A stretch of 64,000 bases of DNA, taken from NCBI RefSeq assembly GCF_051622035.1, contig NC_135358.1, positions 8,845,001 through 8,909,000 on the forward strand. Direction: 5' to 3'. The position numbers and the translations under genes are program-made. Shown here piece by piece: positions 25,201 to 36,500 of this stretch. This DNA is from Arctopsyche grandis. Its lineage: Eukaryota; Arthropoda; Insecta; Trichoptera; Hydropsychidae. Position 1 is the stretch's first letter, and each line of letters starts with the position of its first letter. The notes beneath the pieces are model-generated. The model worked only from the letters and a program-made list of their open reading frames with translations. It was not told the origin of the DNA and made no database searches.

Positions 25201-25735
25201 CAGGTTAACAGATAAATAAGTTAAAATAATCTCTGATAATCTATGCTCACTGAGGTAAAAAATATCACATCCAGGTACGGCAGCAACGATTTCATTAGTA
25301 AGTATTGGAATAAGAGCCTTCCGATAAACTATACAGACACGAGTAACAACCTCAACCTCGTCAACCTCGCACATAATTATTAGGGACATATGGAAAGCCC
25401 CAATTTTTCCAGTAATTATGGGCATGACGTATTACCACGTAGAACCTGGAGAACAAAACTAAGTAATGAAAAGTTTCTCCGAAGTTCAAGGAAATTATAC
25501 CTTCATATGCCCAAAAGCAAAGAAGGTGGGTAGAAATATGGATAATACCCATACCTTTACCTACATAGGAAACGAAGAAATGATTTTTGTACTTTCTCAA
25601 TCACTAGAGAGTAGTTTGCTTCAATCGGATTCCACAAAATAGCATTTTACTCTAGCTTGCTTCTCACAAGCGAGAAGACAAAGGGAAGGACAAACCTTGC
25701 ATAAATCGGCGACCCTCAAGCTGCTGAATAACTCG
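22274..25735. other. Intergenic AT-rich region, no gene recognised
   Basis: No host gene is supported. It includes a second copy of the TTCGCTCGG repeat (23583-23795), a G homopolymer near 23863-23877 and scattered GC-richer patches (about 23040-23160, 24490-24550, 24600-24850). Open frames here lack recognisable motifs. Confidence 0.4.
23583..23795 (+). repeat. Dispersed repeat, copy 2 (TTCGCTCGG type)
   Basis: Matches 21388-21640 at ACTTCGCTCGGTATTTG, TAATATAAAC and AGTCTCTTTCGAAATTATAT, with internal divergence. Confidence 0.6.
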
Positions 25736-25936
25736 AGATTTGCATGAGAGATAGGAAAGGAGATGCCAATTTTACAGGAACCGTTTCAATGTAAAACAGA
25801 AAAATTAGCGAATTCTGATAGGAAACGATCGACCTGGAGTCAGAAACCAGGGTCTGGCCAGCAGCTACTAGTGGGAATCGAACCGTAACCACTCTGATTG
25901 AAAGTATAGTATGCTAACCAGTAGTCCACGCCGCTA
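25735..25936 (-). mobile_element. tRNA-derived SINE copy S2a (body and head)
   Basis: Contains the shared body (GGAACCGTTTCAATG, GATAGGAAACGATCGACC, GGAGTCA on the plus strand) and a tRNA-like head at about 25885-25936. The 3' palindrome is absent or decayed at its low-coordinate end. The tail of copy S2b abuts its head. Confidence 0.7.
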
Positions 25937-25937
25937 G

Positions 25938-26382
25938 TTATTTTTTATTTTTTACATTTTATACCAGGAAGGCCTTACAGGTAAACCACAATGCGCCTTC
26001 CTGGCCAATTACAAACAATACAGCATTTTATTTATTTATACAAGTCGCTGAATTACGAGACACTGACTTAAACTTGCAATTTAACGAGACATCTATGAAT
26101 TGTACATTAATCATACTCAAATAGTGGTGACATAGTAGTAGATAGGAAGGATTTTTAGCCAAATTTTAATCGGGAATAATTTCAACAATGAAATCAGAGA
26201 AAACTCTGATAGGAAACGATCGACCAGGAGTCACAAATATCCAGATCTGATCAGCAGCATTACAGATATACTCTTTTCTAATATTTTCTAAATTATTTTT
26301 AATCGAGGTCAGCTCATGGGATCGAACCCGGCGCCTCTCGGTGTTAAGCAGAAGCTTAACGACCGAGCTATGCTGCTGGCTA
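25938..26382 (-). mobile_element. tRNA-derived SINE copy S2b (near full length)
   Basis: Minus strand: the head CCAGCAGCATAGCTCGGTCG is a good A box, and GGGTTCGATCCC at about 26310-26321 is an excellent B box. Then come the body and the 3' palindrome (CCAGGAAGGC with GCCTTCCTGG, 25972-26012) followed by an A-rich tail. The best-preserved copy for defining the family. Confidence 0.85.
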
Positions 26383-26466
26383 ATAATATGTATTGTATGC
26401 ACATGTATTTTTAAATTATAGGGGTGGTTTAAACGTTTTCGATCGCCCCTTGTGTGAACTTACATA

Positions 26467-27686
26467 CAGTGGCGGACTGGGACTGAAATTAGTGCATGCC
26501 AGGAGTCAAAGGGGGCCCCCCAAGGTTAAAAATTTTTTTCCAATAATCTACACATGATCAAAAAAAATCGACCATCTAACTGAGTCACTAAAAAACTATC
26601 TTAATTTCTACCGAATATCTTTTCACTTTATCTATGTACATATGTACGTAATAACAATAGATAAAGTTTTGTGATCATGCGAAAATTTGAACCAGAATCG
26701 ATCACTGATCACGTTAATATACGAACTTTCGGAAAAATAAACGTTACACATCTGTTTTTGAGACAAAATAAAGTAAAGGGGACCTTTCTCACGATTCGCT
26801 CTATAGGATGAACAATTTCTAAGAATTTTACCCAAGGCATACCACTTAAAAACCAAAATATACTTGTTTCGAAATAATAAAATCTTTTTTTTTCAAAACA
26901 CATAGCAGCGATTATTTTATTAGTTACCCAAAAGTAACATACATAAGAAATAAATGTAGATCCATAGTATCTCATTAGTAATTGAATTCATAATATTCAC
27001 ACTTTTCCTTAATTTAGGGGGGCGAGTGCCCCCGTATGCCTCTCCCCCAAATTACGTCCCTGAAAAAAATGCATAATATTTTCAATTAATGTTAATCGAA
27101 AATCGGGATTTTGGGGAGGGGGCCCCTATCCTATATTTCTATATACATGGATGTGTCTAGATTAGGAATAGATTTTATATTCGGAAACTGTTTAAAATTG
27201 TGTATTTAAATCTTACTATATCGTCGAAGCATAATCAAATGTTATTTTGAAAGTATGAAGTATGTAAATTTAAATCGCTGGTTGATGATGAATCGTCCTA
27301 TCAAAATTGTTTTAAGCAATTCAGTTTATATTATTCACGGAAATTTGTTTATGCCCATTTTTATTTCAGTAGGTAGTTATTACATAGGTATGCATAATCT
27401 TGAGGTTGGAAATAGGCCCGGCAAAAGGGCCCACGCAAATGTTGAAACTTACATTTTGAGCCTAATAAAAAAAGTTAACCGATCCTTGGACTGTTAAAGC
27501 AGGTATTAGTTGTTTGTGTATATCGTAAGAAATTTGTTTTGTTGAAATGCCCAAACTTTAGGTCCCAAAGTGCAATATCCTATAAATTTTTACACACGTG
27601 AAATAATTAAAAAGTTATTTAATTTTACTGATAGTGGGGCCCACATGCCATCGGGCATGTTCGCTTGTATGGCCAGTCCGCCACTG
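26467..27686. mobile_element. hAT element with 8-bp target duplication, non-autonomous
   Basis: Inverted ends CAGTGGCGGACTGG and CCAGTCCGCCACTG are perfect over 14 bases. The 8-bp CTTACATA is duplicated exactly at 26459-26466 and 27687-27694. The 1220 bp interior has no transposase. A GGGG/CCCC-rich internal patch near 27016-27063 ends in ACGTCCCTG, resembling an end of the element at 59448-59741. Confidence 0.85.
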
Positions 27687-27694
27687 CTTACATA

Positions 27695-30313
27695 TATGTA
27701 GGTTTACATGAAGCCAGTTTAGTATTCTGAAGTTTTAAATTTAAATCATAGTCTTGTGTTGAGACAGAGACTGACAGAATGTAATCGACTATTTTTCCGT
27801 TTTTCCGGTTTGGTTCAAATACACCAATTCGCATCTGTTCCTAATCCCACTACCACCATTCGTATGCGTGTTGAGGTATTGATTAAAGTCGACGTAACGC
27901 TTTAAGTGTTATAAAAGTTTCAAAAGCTTTGGCGGCAAGGGCGTTCATAATGGAAATGTGAACTTGAAACGCATACATATACTCGGAATTGAATTTTTTA
28001 TGCGAAAAGTTACAAATGAAAAATACCTCAAGAACTTGTCTCCCGAAAGATGGGATTGTTTTAAATCTTGAAAGTTTTTAACGCGCTGAAGAATCGAAAA
28101 CAAAAAATGCCGAAATCTGTCTTGAAATTTGTGGTGATGACGGTGAAGACGTACATCATTTCAATGGCGTCACGTAATGTTCTGTTTCGCGTAACCGAGA
28201 CGTTGTTTATTACGACATTTATGCCCCCCTTGGTAATGTAAAGCTTCAAATATTTAATTAAATTCCTCCTAGGTGTGGACTACCTACCAACATTCATGTT
28301 AAGTCTTAAAATAACAAAATCCCCCGTCTAAATCGCCCTCCTCCTTTACGAGCTTTATACGTCCATTGTAAATTTCTTTATGCTCCGAAATTATTATTAA
28401 ACTCCACTCGATACCTTAACTAGGGGAACTGCACTGTGCACTAAAGAATATCTTAAAAAATATGCTTACAGAAATTTTTATCTCAAGACTCATTTATTTC
28501 GCAACATCATTTTGGAAGAAGTCGATTGCGACTACATTCAAATTGTGCCCGTATCAAATTTTGGTTGTTTTGTTTGCGAATTCAGGTCTCTACGTAGTAT
28601 TAAAGTTGCAGTAAGAGAAAAAGTCGCCAACTATTGGACACAGGTTCAAATCTCTGGTGGGCACTTTACCGTTTATATTTCACCCAAGGGTTGTCCACTC
28701 ATCAGTTATTCAGCATCCCTTTCGAATGTCACTATAAGCGCGACAAATGGACCTCAATTCTGCTGCCCAATTTATCGGCACAACAAAAAAATGTACGTAA
28801 ATGCATTCTGCAACGCAACAGAGCCATCATTAAATAACGAATGAAGCTATGTAGGTTTGAATCAATATTGTTGACTTTTTTATATATGCATAATTTTTAA
28901 ATTTTGTATCTGATGTGACGTTAGAGCAAGGTTTGATATTCCGGCATCTCTTAGTTTGAAGTTATCTGTTTATTTCGATGTATGTATTTTCATAGTGAAA
29001 CTTTGTATGTCCTGCGTGAATCATGGGATAAGTGTATACTATTAGACTCAAGGGTAGGTCTGTTAACAATGCTGAGGATCTGAAGCTAAACTACTCTAAA
29101 CTGTGAATCGCTACAGTAATGGTGTCGTTTCAGGTGGATGCGCATTTGCATACATTTCCGACACTGTAACAAAACATTTAAAGGCTTTTAACAATCCGTG
29201 TGGCTAAACTGCTCTATTTGAATTGGGGACTTTGTCTCGCACGGTGGAGAGATTGGCCCACCCTCCGCCGCTTCAATCGCATATTCATGGGGGAGAGACT
29301 TCAGATGAACACTTGTTTGTTTTCCCTTATTTTTTTCTTCAAAGTAACTTCTTTTTTCGCTGGCTGTGTGTCCATGCTTTGTGCCGGCACTCTCTCATCC
29401 GTCCCGCTCACTTCTGCTGGAAAAGAAGCTTCTGTTTGCCGTAGGCGACCTTTTGTTTGTGTGCGCTTGTGCCGGCGAGCAAATCACAAATCACAATAAA
29501 TATTTACTGTTGATATAAAACTGGAGAGGCTCCTTTGCATTTTTTTTTTAACTTCAGCGCGATGCTTATCGCGGCGAAAATGTCAACCGACAATTTTCTC
29601 CCCTCGTCTGGAGTGTATGGTGGTTCCAAATTGAAAAAAGGGTTGCCCGAGATAAAGCGAACGCTCATTACTTTTAGCTCTCTCGAATTTGTGAACGAAC
29701 TCAACTTTTCCATCGGGCATTTTGATGAAATTGAAAAAATAATTTTAAAGCAAATCGAATTCTTACAGGTGTTCCATTCGCACGGATTTAAATAATAAAA
29801 AAGTCTCGTTTTTCTACAAATACTTTATTCTAAAAAAAATAATCGTCTTTTAATTAACTGTTATATTATTACTATGGACGAATTTCTATATGATTTTTTA
29901 ATTAAATGTCTATAAACAGCTTTTTAATTTTGTAGCTTTTCACTCTTTTAAGTCTCACAGTATTGGAAGCTAATAAAATACCGCGTAAAATTCGTGGCGC
30001 AAAACTCATTCTCTATGTGTAAGGAACAATCGTCCATCATAATTATCATTTTTAATATATGTACATACGTATCGCGTTAATAAGTATGTATGTATGTATA
30101 TAGTTTTTTTTAAATTTAGCTATCTTTTACCTTATCAAGTCTTATCAACACTTGTCGCACTGTGATGGATGACGAGTGGCCAGGATTTACATATATATTA
30201 TTTTATTTCTCTAAATATACTGAATGCAGGATATTCATATTTTATATATTCCTCGCCAAAATCTCTATGATTTGAATTATGCTGTAGGCATATAATACAA
30301 CTTGTGTTATCAC
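27695..30313. other. Intergenic region, no gene recognised
   Basis: Open frames near 28512-28844 and 29200-29795 have no ATG at their head or no recognisable motifs. Some patches are less AT-rich than the surroundings. Nothing else is supported. Confidence 0.4.
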
Positions 30314-30460
30314 CAGAGTTCGGCGCTCAGCGCGCTAAATGGGTTCACTATTGTCAATTTCTATTTTTAACCTTTTTTTGCTCTCTAGAGAGTAAAAGAA
30401 AGTTTAACAATAGAAATTGACAATAGTGAACCTATTTAGCGCACTGAGTGCCGAACTCTG
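30314..30460. mobile_element. Palindromic hAT MITE
   Basis: A 147 bp near-perfect hairpin: arms start CAGAGTTCGGC from both sides and match over about 50 bases. Flanking 8-mers are GTTATCAC and ATTATCAC, one mismatch apart, consistent with a hAT-type 8-bp duplication. No coding capacity. Confidence 0.85.
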
Positions 30461-32554
30461 ATTATCACGAATTAAAGCCAATGATCTCATCTATTTCATA
30501 ACATCATTGCGCATCTGTATAAACATGCAGAGTTAACCTCGCCTGGAATTATCTTCGCTAATCGAGGGCAACGACCTAATTCGACTATTCCAGAAGGAAG
30601 ATTTAATCACTTGATCGTAAACCTTGAAGCACATCTGCACACTGACCTGACCTCCACGCCCGTGGAAACTTTCAGAAGTAGATCTCGTCACCCGTAGATA
30701 AAGTATAACCTCAAGCTCCGAAAAGCTGGATGACATCAATCAACTAGTTTACATTTATGTATAACCCAGAGCATCAGAATCAGATGCCAGTTCAGCCAGC
30801 CACGGTGAAGTGGGCAACTAACCCACTTCTCCGCGTTGTATACTGTACAAAAATAAATGATCCTATTAAAAACTCCATAGGCCGGGACACTGGTGAACAC
30901 ACTTTTCGGCGTCTTTAAATGCGATTACGAAATAAAAACATTGATCAATATCAACACAAATAATTATTTTCCCGGGAAGCCCCATGTACACGTGCCTCGC
31001 AGAGGGAGAATTCAGTACGCGCCGCGTTTAAAGGTCATTAGATTGATATCCGACTTGGAATGACGGCTCTGCATCAGCCGACATTTTATTTTAATTTCTT
31101 GCACTTGATAAAATGATTTTTATAGCTAATTAAAATAATCAATCTGCCAGCAGATTTTCCATTATTTAAAATTTAAATACACATTTATAACTGAGCGCTT
31201 GGAGTCCAGCACAGTGATTAAAGGATTTTTTCAGTACAGTAAGGCAAGTATTAAAAGCATCTAAATTCTACACCGACATATTACAAGTCAAGGGAGTTAA
31301 AAAGTCAAAGCGGAAGGCCACCATGAAGCAGGTTGTCGGATGAGACCAACGATAGAGTACACGAGGGAGCAATTGATGCTATCTCTCCTTTCTTCGGTGG
31401 CGGTGGTTGTAATCTCTTCTTATTTTCTAAAAAGGGCTAGAAAAGAAGAAGAGGAGTCAACCTTCATTAGCATGTTTACGGCCGTTGCCTCTAGAGCTCA
31501 TTTACGGTAACTTGAGCTTTTTTCTTAATTTGTGTGCGTGAGCAAGCATGTATGTATATTAGGATACATTTATAATACCATTGCTGTTAAACTAGGTAGT
31601 ATGACAATGTTGGCGAAAAGAGAGACCCACTCCGTTTCAACCTGATCAATTTCGCAGTAGATGTCGGTCTTGTAAGATAAGAGCGCAATCGACGAGTTGC
31701 TTGTCGTTAGCGAAACTTTGAATTCGTCAGTATTAATTATTCAGGGGCTGTCAAGGTTGGGGACTCAAAGTGCGATTAGCGGGGCCCCTGTTCCTGGCCA
31801 ACTTATTGATGGGGGGCCCGTAATGTGTCGCCGTTGGCCAAACTAACCGACAACTACCCGGCCGATTAGCCGCAGCTAATGGCTGCCAATTCGCTACAAC
31901 CACCTACTCCGCCATTACTTTTAATGGTGATTGTGGCGGTGCGACCGGAAAAGGTTAGCCGATCGCAGAATATGCTCTTCGGAAAATGTCATCGCGAATG
32001 TGCATGGAAACCTCTGGCTCAGCGCTATCTTAATCGGAGGCACGGATTGCCTTCTTTAACCCGTTCTTCGATCGGGTCGAATCGGGTCGCATTGGGCTAA
32101 TTATTTTGAAGAATAAAATCTTTTTGGCTTTTTGAATTTTGAATTTCTTCCATAAGTTTATAGCTACATAAACTCTCTCCGTCTGTGATTATAATCAGGT
32201 TGCATATTTGCTTTGTCATTTATCATAAAAAATGCATCGGATCTCTCATATTTTATGATCATTAATCTTCGTTTCGTATACTATGTATTTGTTTCTGTTT
32301 CCAAACTGAATAATTTTAAGTCTATCTTTATTTAATCCAAACCGATAAAAAAACGCAATTTTTATTTAACCAATCATTTGAAGATTATCTTGTATATGCA
32401 GACTTCATACAAAGTGCGAAATTTTCATTTAGATCATCACAGATTGTAAAACTGTACATTATCAAGCATCGAAAACATATTTGGAGATAAATCGATTCGT
32501 ACATATGGTGTACATATGTACATTGGACCGAAGCGAAAAACGCGAATTTTAGAT
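30461..32554. other. Intergenic region with GC-richer patches
   Basis: No gene is recognised. Patches at about 30980-31030 and 31740-32100 are clearly less AT-rich than the window average, with blocks such as GGGGGGCCCG and TGTCGCCGTTGGCC. They could be conserved regulatory DNA, but this cannot be judged from one sequence. Confidence 0.35.
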
Positions 32555-32564
32555 GTTCATCGAT

Positions 32565-33294
32565 AGACATAATGGAAAACTTTCGTCGTACTTAGGGAAT
32601 GTTAAATAAAAAAAATCATTGATTCTAAAAAATGTCCTGTACTACCAACCATTCAATTTATCTCGATAAAAATTTCGAAAAAATAGGTTTTTTCATACAT
32701 ATATCTCTTTTTCGAGAATAGTTTTAACTCTTTTACTATTCAAAAATAAAATAAACACTCAATACTCACTTATTGAAATTTATCTGGGTGGATTGAAATC
32801 ATTTTTGACTGATTAATGAGACCGTTTTGCTAGAACAAAGCGCGCCGCGTTCGCAATGGGTAATTGTATGACAGAAGTGTTGCATCATTTTTTTTATATT
32901 CCCGTGATTATTTTGAAAATAAAAGTCATCGAGAGCTTCTTTGGGTATATATTTAATTTGAAAACAAAAATAGCGAATTTTATGAATATAGTCCAAAATG
33001 ACCTACTTTGACGTCAAATTTCAGATTTTACGACAATTTTTTTTTAATTTAACTTATACCCAAAGAAGCTCTCGATGACGTGTATTTTCAAAATTCTTAA
33101 TTTTTTTGTGTTCAATAAAAAACAAAACTATTCTCTAATAAGATATGTATATGTATACATATATGAAAAAAAATACTTTTTTGAAATTTTTGTCGAGATA
33201 AATCGATTGGTTGGTGGTACAGAATATTGTTTAATATTAATGATTTTATTTATTTATTTAACGTTCCCTTGATACGATGAAAGTTTTCCACTAG
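32565..33294. mobile_element. Foldback element with long inverted arms and 10-bp target duplication
   Basis: Left arm from about 32573 and right arm to 33290 are inverted copies: TGGAAAACTTTC at the ends, TTATCTCGA and AAATTTC further in, then GTCATCGAGAGCTTCTTTGG near the centre. Each arm is about 350 bp, with gaps. GTTCATCGAT is repeated directly at 32555-32564 and 33295-33304. No coding capacity. A 9-10 bp duplication with long inverted arms is typical of Mutator-like elements, which is an inference here. Confidence 0.75.
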
Positions 33295-33527
33295 GTTCAT
33301 CGATGAATGTTCTTTTTTCATTCCGGCCTAGTGTTCATATTAGACAAACTTACCTCCATATGTAATGTTTTTTTGTGACTAGAAAGATACATTTACTGAT
33401 GTCGTTTACAATGTAAACACCTATGTAATAGCAGCATTCAGACGCTATCTTTGTTGTGATTAGATTTAAAAAATGTCACTATTACATTTATCAGTAGAGA
33501 TTACATACATATATGTACATATGACAC

Positions 33528-33536
33528 TATATAAAG
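33528..33536 (+). promoter_or_regulatory. TATA box of the EcKinase-like gene
   Basis: TATATAAAG, 55-63 bases upstream of the ATG at 33591. This spacing implies a short 5' UTR with transcription starting around 33558-33566. Confidence 0.55.
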
Positions 33537-33590
33537 ATAAAATTATTTGTTAACCGCTTTGTTTTTGTAAATTGAGATTAGTTGACTGCA

Positions 33591-36500
33591 ATGAGCATGG
33601 ATGAAAGCACCGAAACTCCCATCGTCCTCCGAGACGAAATAATCGAAACCATCCATAGAATATCTATAAACGAGAAGATCGAAGATGCCATACTGGACAT
33701 TTCGGAAGCTAGTGCCAAAGGTGACAACTATATGGGGAAACTCTATCGTGTGAAAGCCAGTGATAAACACGGAAAATCAATTAATCTTATAGTGAAATGC
33801 TCCCCCGAATTAAAAATGTTGAGACAGACTTTTCCGGTAGATTTCTTCTACGAAAGGGAAATCATAGCCTATTCCGAAATACTTCCAGCACTAGACGCAC
33901 TCCAGGATGAGTTGAGCATACCCCAGAAAGACAGGTTTCGTCACGCAAAGTACTATGAAAGTATCGATGAAGTGGAGAAAGAGTGTATCTTCATTGGTGA
34001 TTTGGCTGTGGACGGATACAAGCTGTATAACAGACATAAGCCTTTTGACAAACAACACCTGCAGCTTGTGATGAAGACTCTAGCCCGGTTACATGCCACT
34101 TCCCATGCCATGAAGAAAATCAACCCGGAGTTGTACGAAAAACTCACTCAGAAGATTACGAAGCCAGCTAATTTCGAAGCTGGCGAGGCAATGATGGAAA
34201 TGGGGAAAAATAAGTGTGTAAGCGTGATGGAGGATACTGAAACTCGAAAAATAATTGAAAACGCTTTGAAAAATACAGCTCAAACGTACAAAAGGTTTCT
34301 AGATCCCGAAACGACGTCGCCTTACAACGTCATATGTCACGGTGACAGCTGGATCAACAACTTCCTGTTTAAATATGAAGTAAGTAAAGCTAATCCACGT
34401 ACATATTTATACATAAAACCTGAAAATAGATATGTATTTAAGCACACAACCACTTCTTTATGTTGTGTCCAAATAAGATCACACGGAGAAACGTAGCGTG
34501 CGCTGTATGTATGTCTCCGTAGGGCTTCCAAACCGGTTTAAACCGAAACCGAAAAGCCGGTTTTTTGACCATTTTTCAAAAAACCGAAAACCGGCTTTTT
34601 GTCTCGATCAACCGGCTTTTTAAGGTTTTCTTTAATTAATGTTTTTTTCCTCAAAATTAACAATTATGAATTTTAAATTTCTATGAAAGATCAAAATAAA
34701 TGTGTATAAACGCTCTTAGGTATAGGCGTATATTTCTTTGAACAAAAAAAAATCTACACTTCTTTCTTTCTTGAGCGGTTTCTTTGAGATTTAGTAATGG
34801 ACCAGGTCATAAACCATGGTATGTAGTTTCAATGGCCTACCCAACTTCAGGTATAGAAAGCATCCTTATCTATCGCAAATCCTTGTACTTGAAAACATCA
34901 AAAAAAGTAGTCAAATGATTTATGGCAAAATGCATAGGAATTTCCGAAATATAAATGATTTTTCTTCGAAGGAATTGCCCTTTAAATATTGAGGCCACAT
35001 ACCTACTTTTATTATGGATTTAAAATGTTCGTGATCAAACGAATTTGCCGTTTCAAATTAATTTGTTTCCGAAATTTGCAACGGTTGCTTTTGGATTTTT
35101 TAAGCTAAAACAGATGCGTAAAAACAACTTTGAAATCTTTTTATCTATAATATATCTAGCTTATTTAAATCATTTAATTATATGTGCGTATTTAGTATCT
35201 GCCATTTTACGACTGTGATATATGTACATATAATACAAATTTTATTATTTGTAATATTTATAATAATAATATAAAGTAATGATCTTATGAAAGTTCATAA
35301 TGTTTATAACTTAATTTAATTTATAAAAAACTATTTTTTTTGCATAATATAGATATATATTATGCAAATATATACATATTTACATTTTTTTTTTCAATAT
35401 AAAAATTTTAAACTTAAAAAAATCGTATTTTTCTAAAACCGGTGAAAGCCGGCCAACCGGCTTTTTATTTGTAAAAAAACCGAAAACCGGCTTTTTATTT
35501 CGGGCGGTTTTTTGGAACCCCTAATGTCTCCGTAACCGCGTTGTGTTTGTTTGGTAATCTGGATGGGGTTTCAAATTCAGTGATTTTATCTTACGATGGC
35601 GAATACTATTTTCTGATTTGTACTAGCAAAAAGCATTCAACATATAAGACTTATGCAATTATTGCTAACTAATACAGTTTCAATTCATATACACATTTGT
35701 TTCCTATATTTAACTCATGTCTAATAAAATTTGTACAACACGCTGAAAAAATCTTATCGACATCTTAAAAAGTGAAGTATTTAATTGCAAATAATTATTT
35801 ATTTTGTTTTATTTATTTAATTGTATTCAATTTATCCCAGGGAAGCCTAACAGGTAACCCCAATGCGCCTTTCTGGCCAGAAACATTGTACATTTGATAC
35901 GATTACTTTTAGTATTATACAAAGTAAATACATATCAATTAACATCCACTGAGACATCTATGGTCAAATTTGTAAATTTTCAGCATTTTTAAACAATTCA
36001 GCGAAATTTAGTAAATACAGAGCATTTAACATCCACAGAAACATTTATGGTCAAATCTGTTCATTAAATATTTTATTTATTTTTGATTGATTGAAAAACA
36101 ATATGATTTATGTATAAATCATATTGTTTTTATGTGCATACATAAATCATATGTGCCATGACAGAAATTACCCCAAGGCGACACATATGGTTAGATTATT
36201 TAAGTACATATGTAAGTACTAACAATTCTTCAAACATAACAGTTAATAGAATACAATGGAAAAGAAGTAGAGTCATCTATGGATAGTCAACAATTTTTTG
36301 ATGCCCACCAAATTTGCGAGAAATACATTATGTAGGTAGCATTTATAAATTTCAACAAATTCGAGATGCCAATAACTCGAATTTGCGGGAAACTGACAGG
36401 GAGGATACCGATTTATACCGAGACAGGAGACGGTCGATTTGTGTTTCTTCAATAACCCCAAGACCTCACCAGCAGCCTGTTTGGCCAGGACTTGAATTCA

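Noticed and set aside
26310..26382. Functional tRNA gene
   Set aside because: A and B boxes are present, but the sequence is the head of a dispersed SINE and does not fold to a full cloverleaf by eye.
28512..28844. 110-codon open frame
   Set aside because: It begins without ATG, overlaps another open frame, and shows no recognisable motif.
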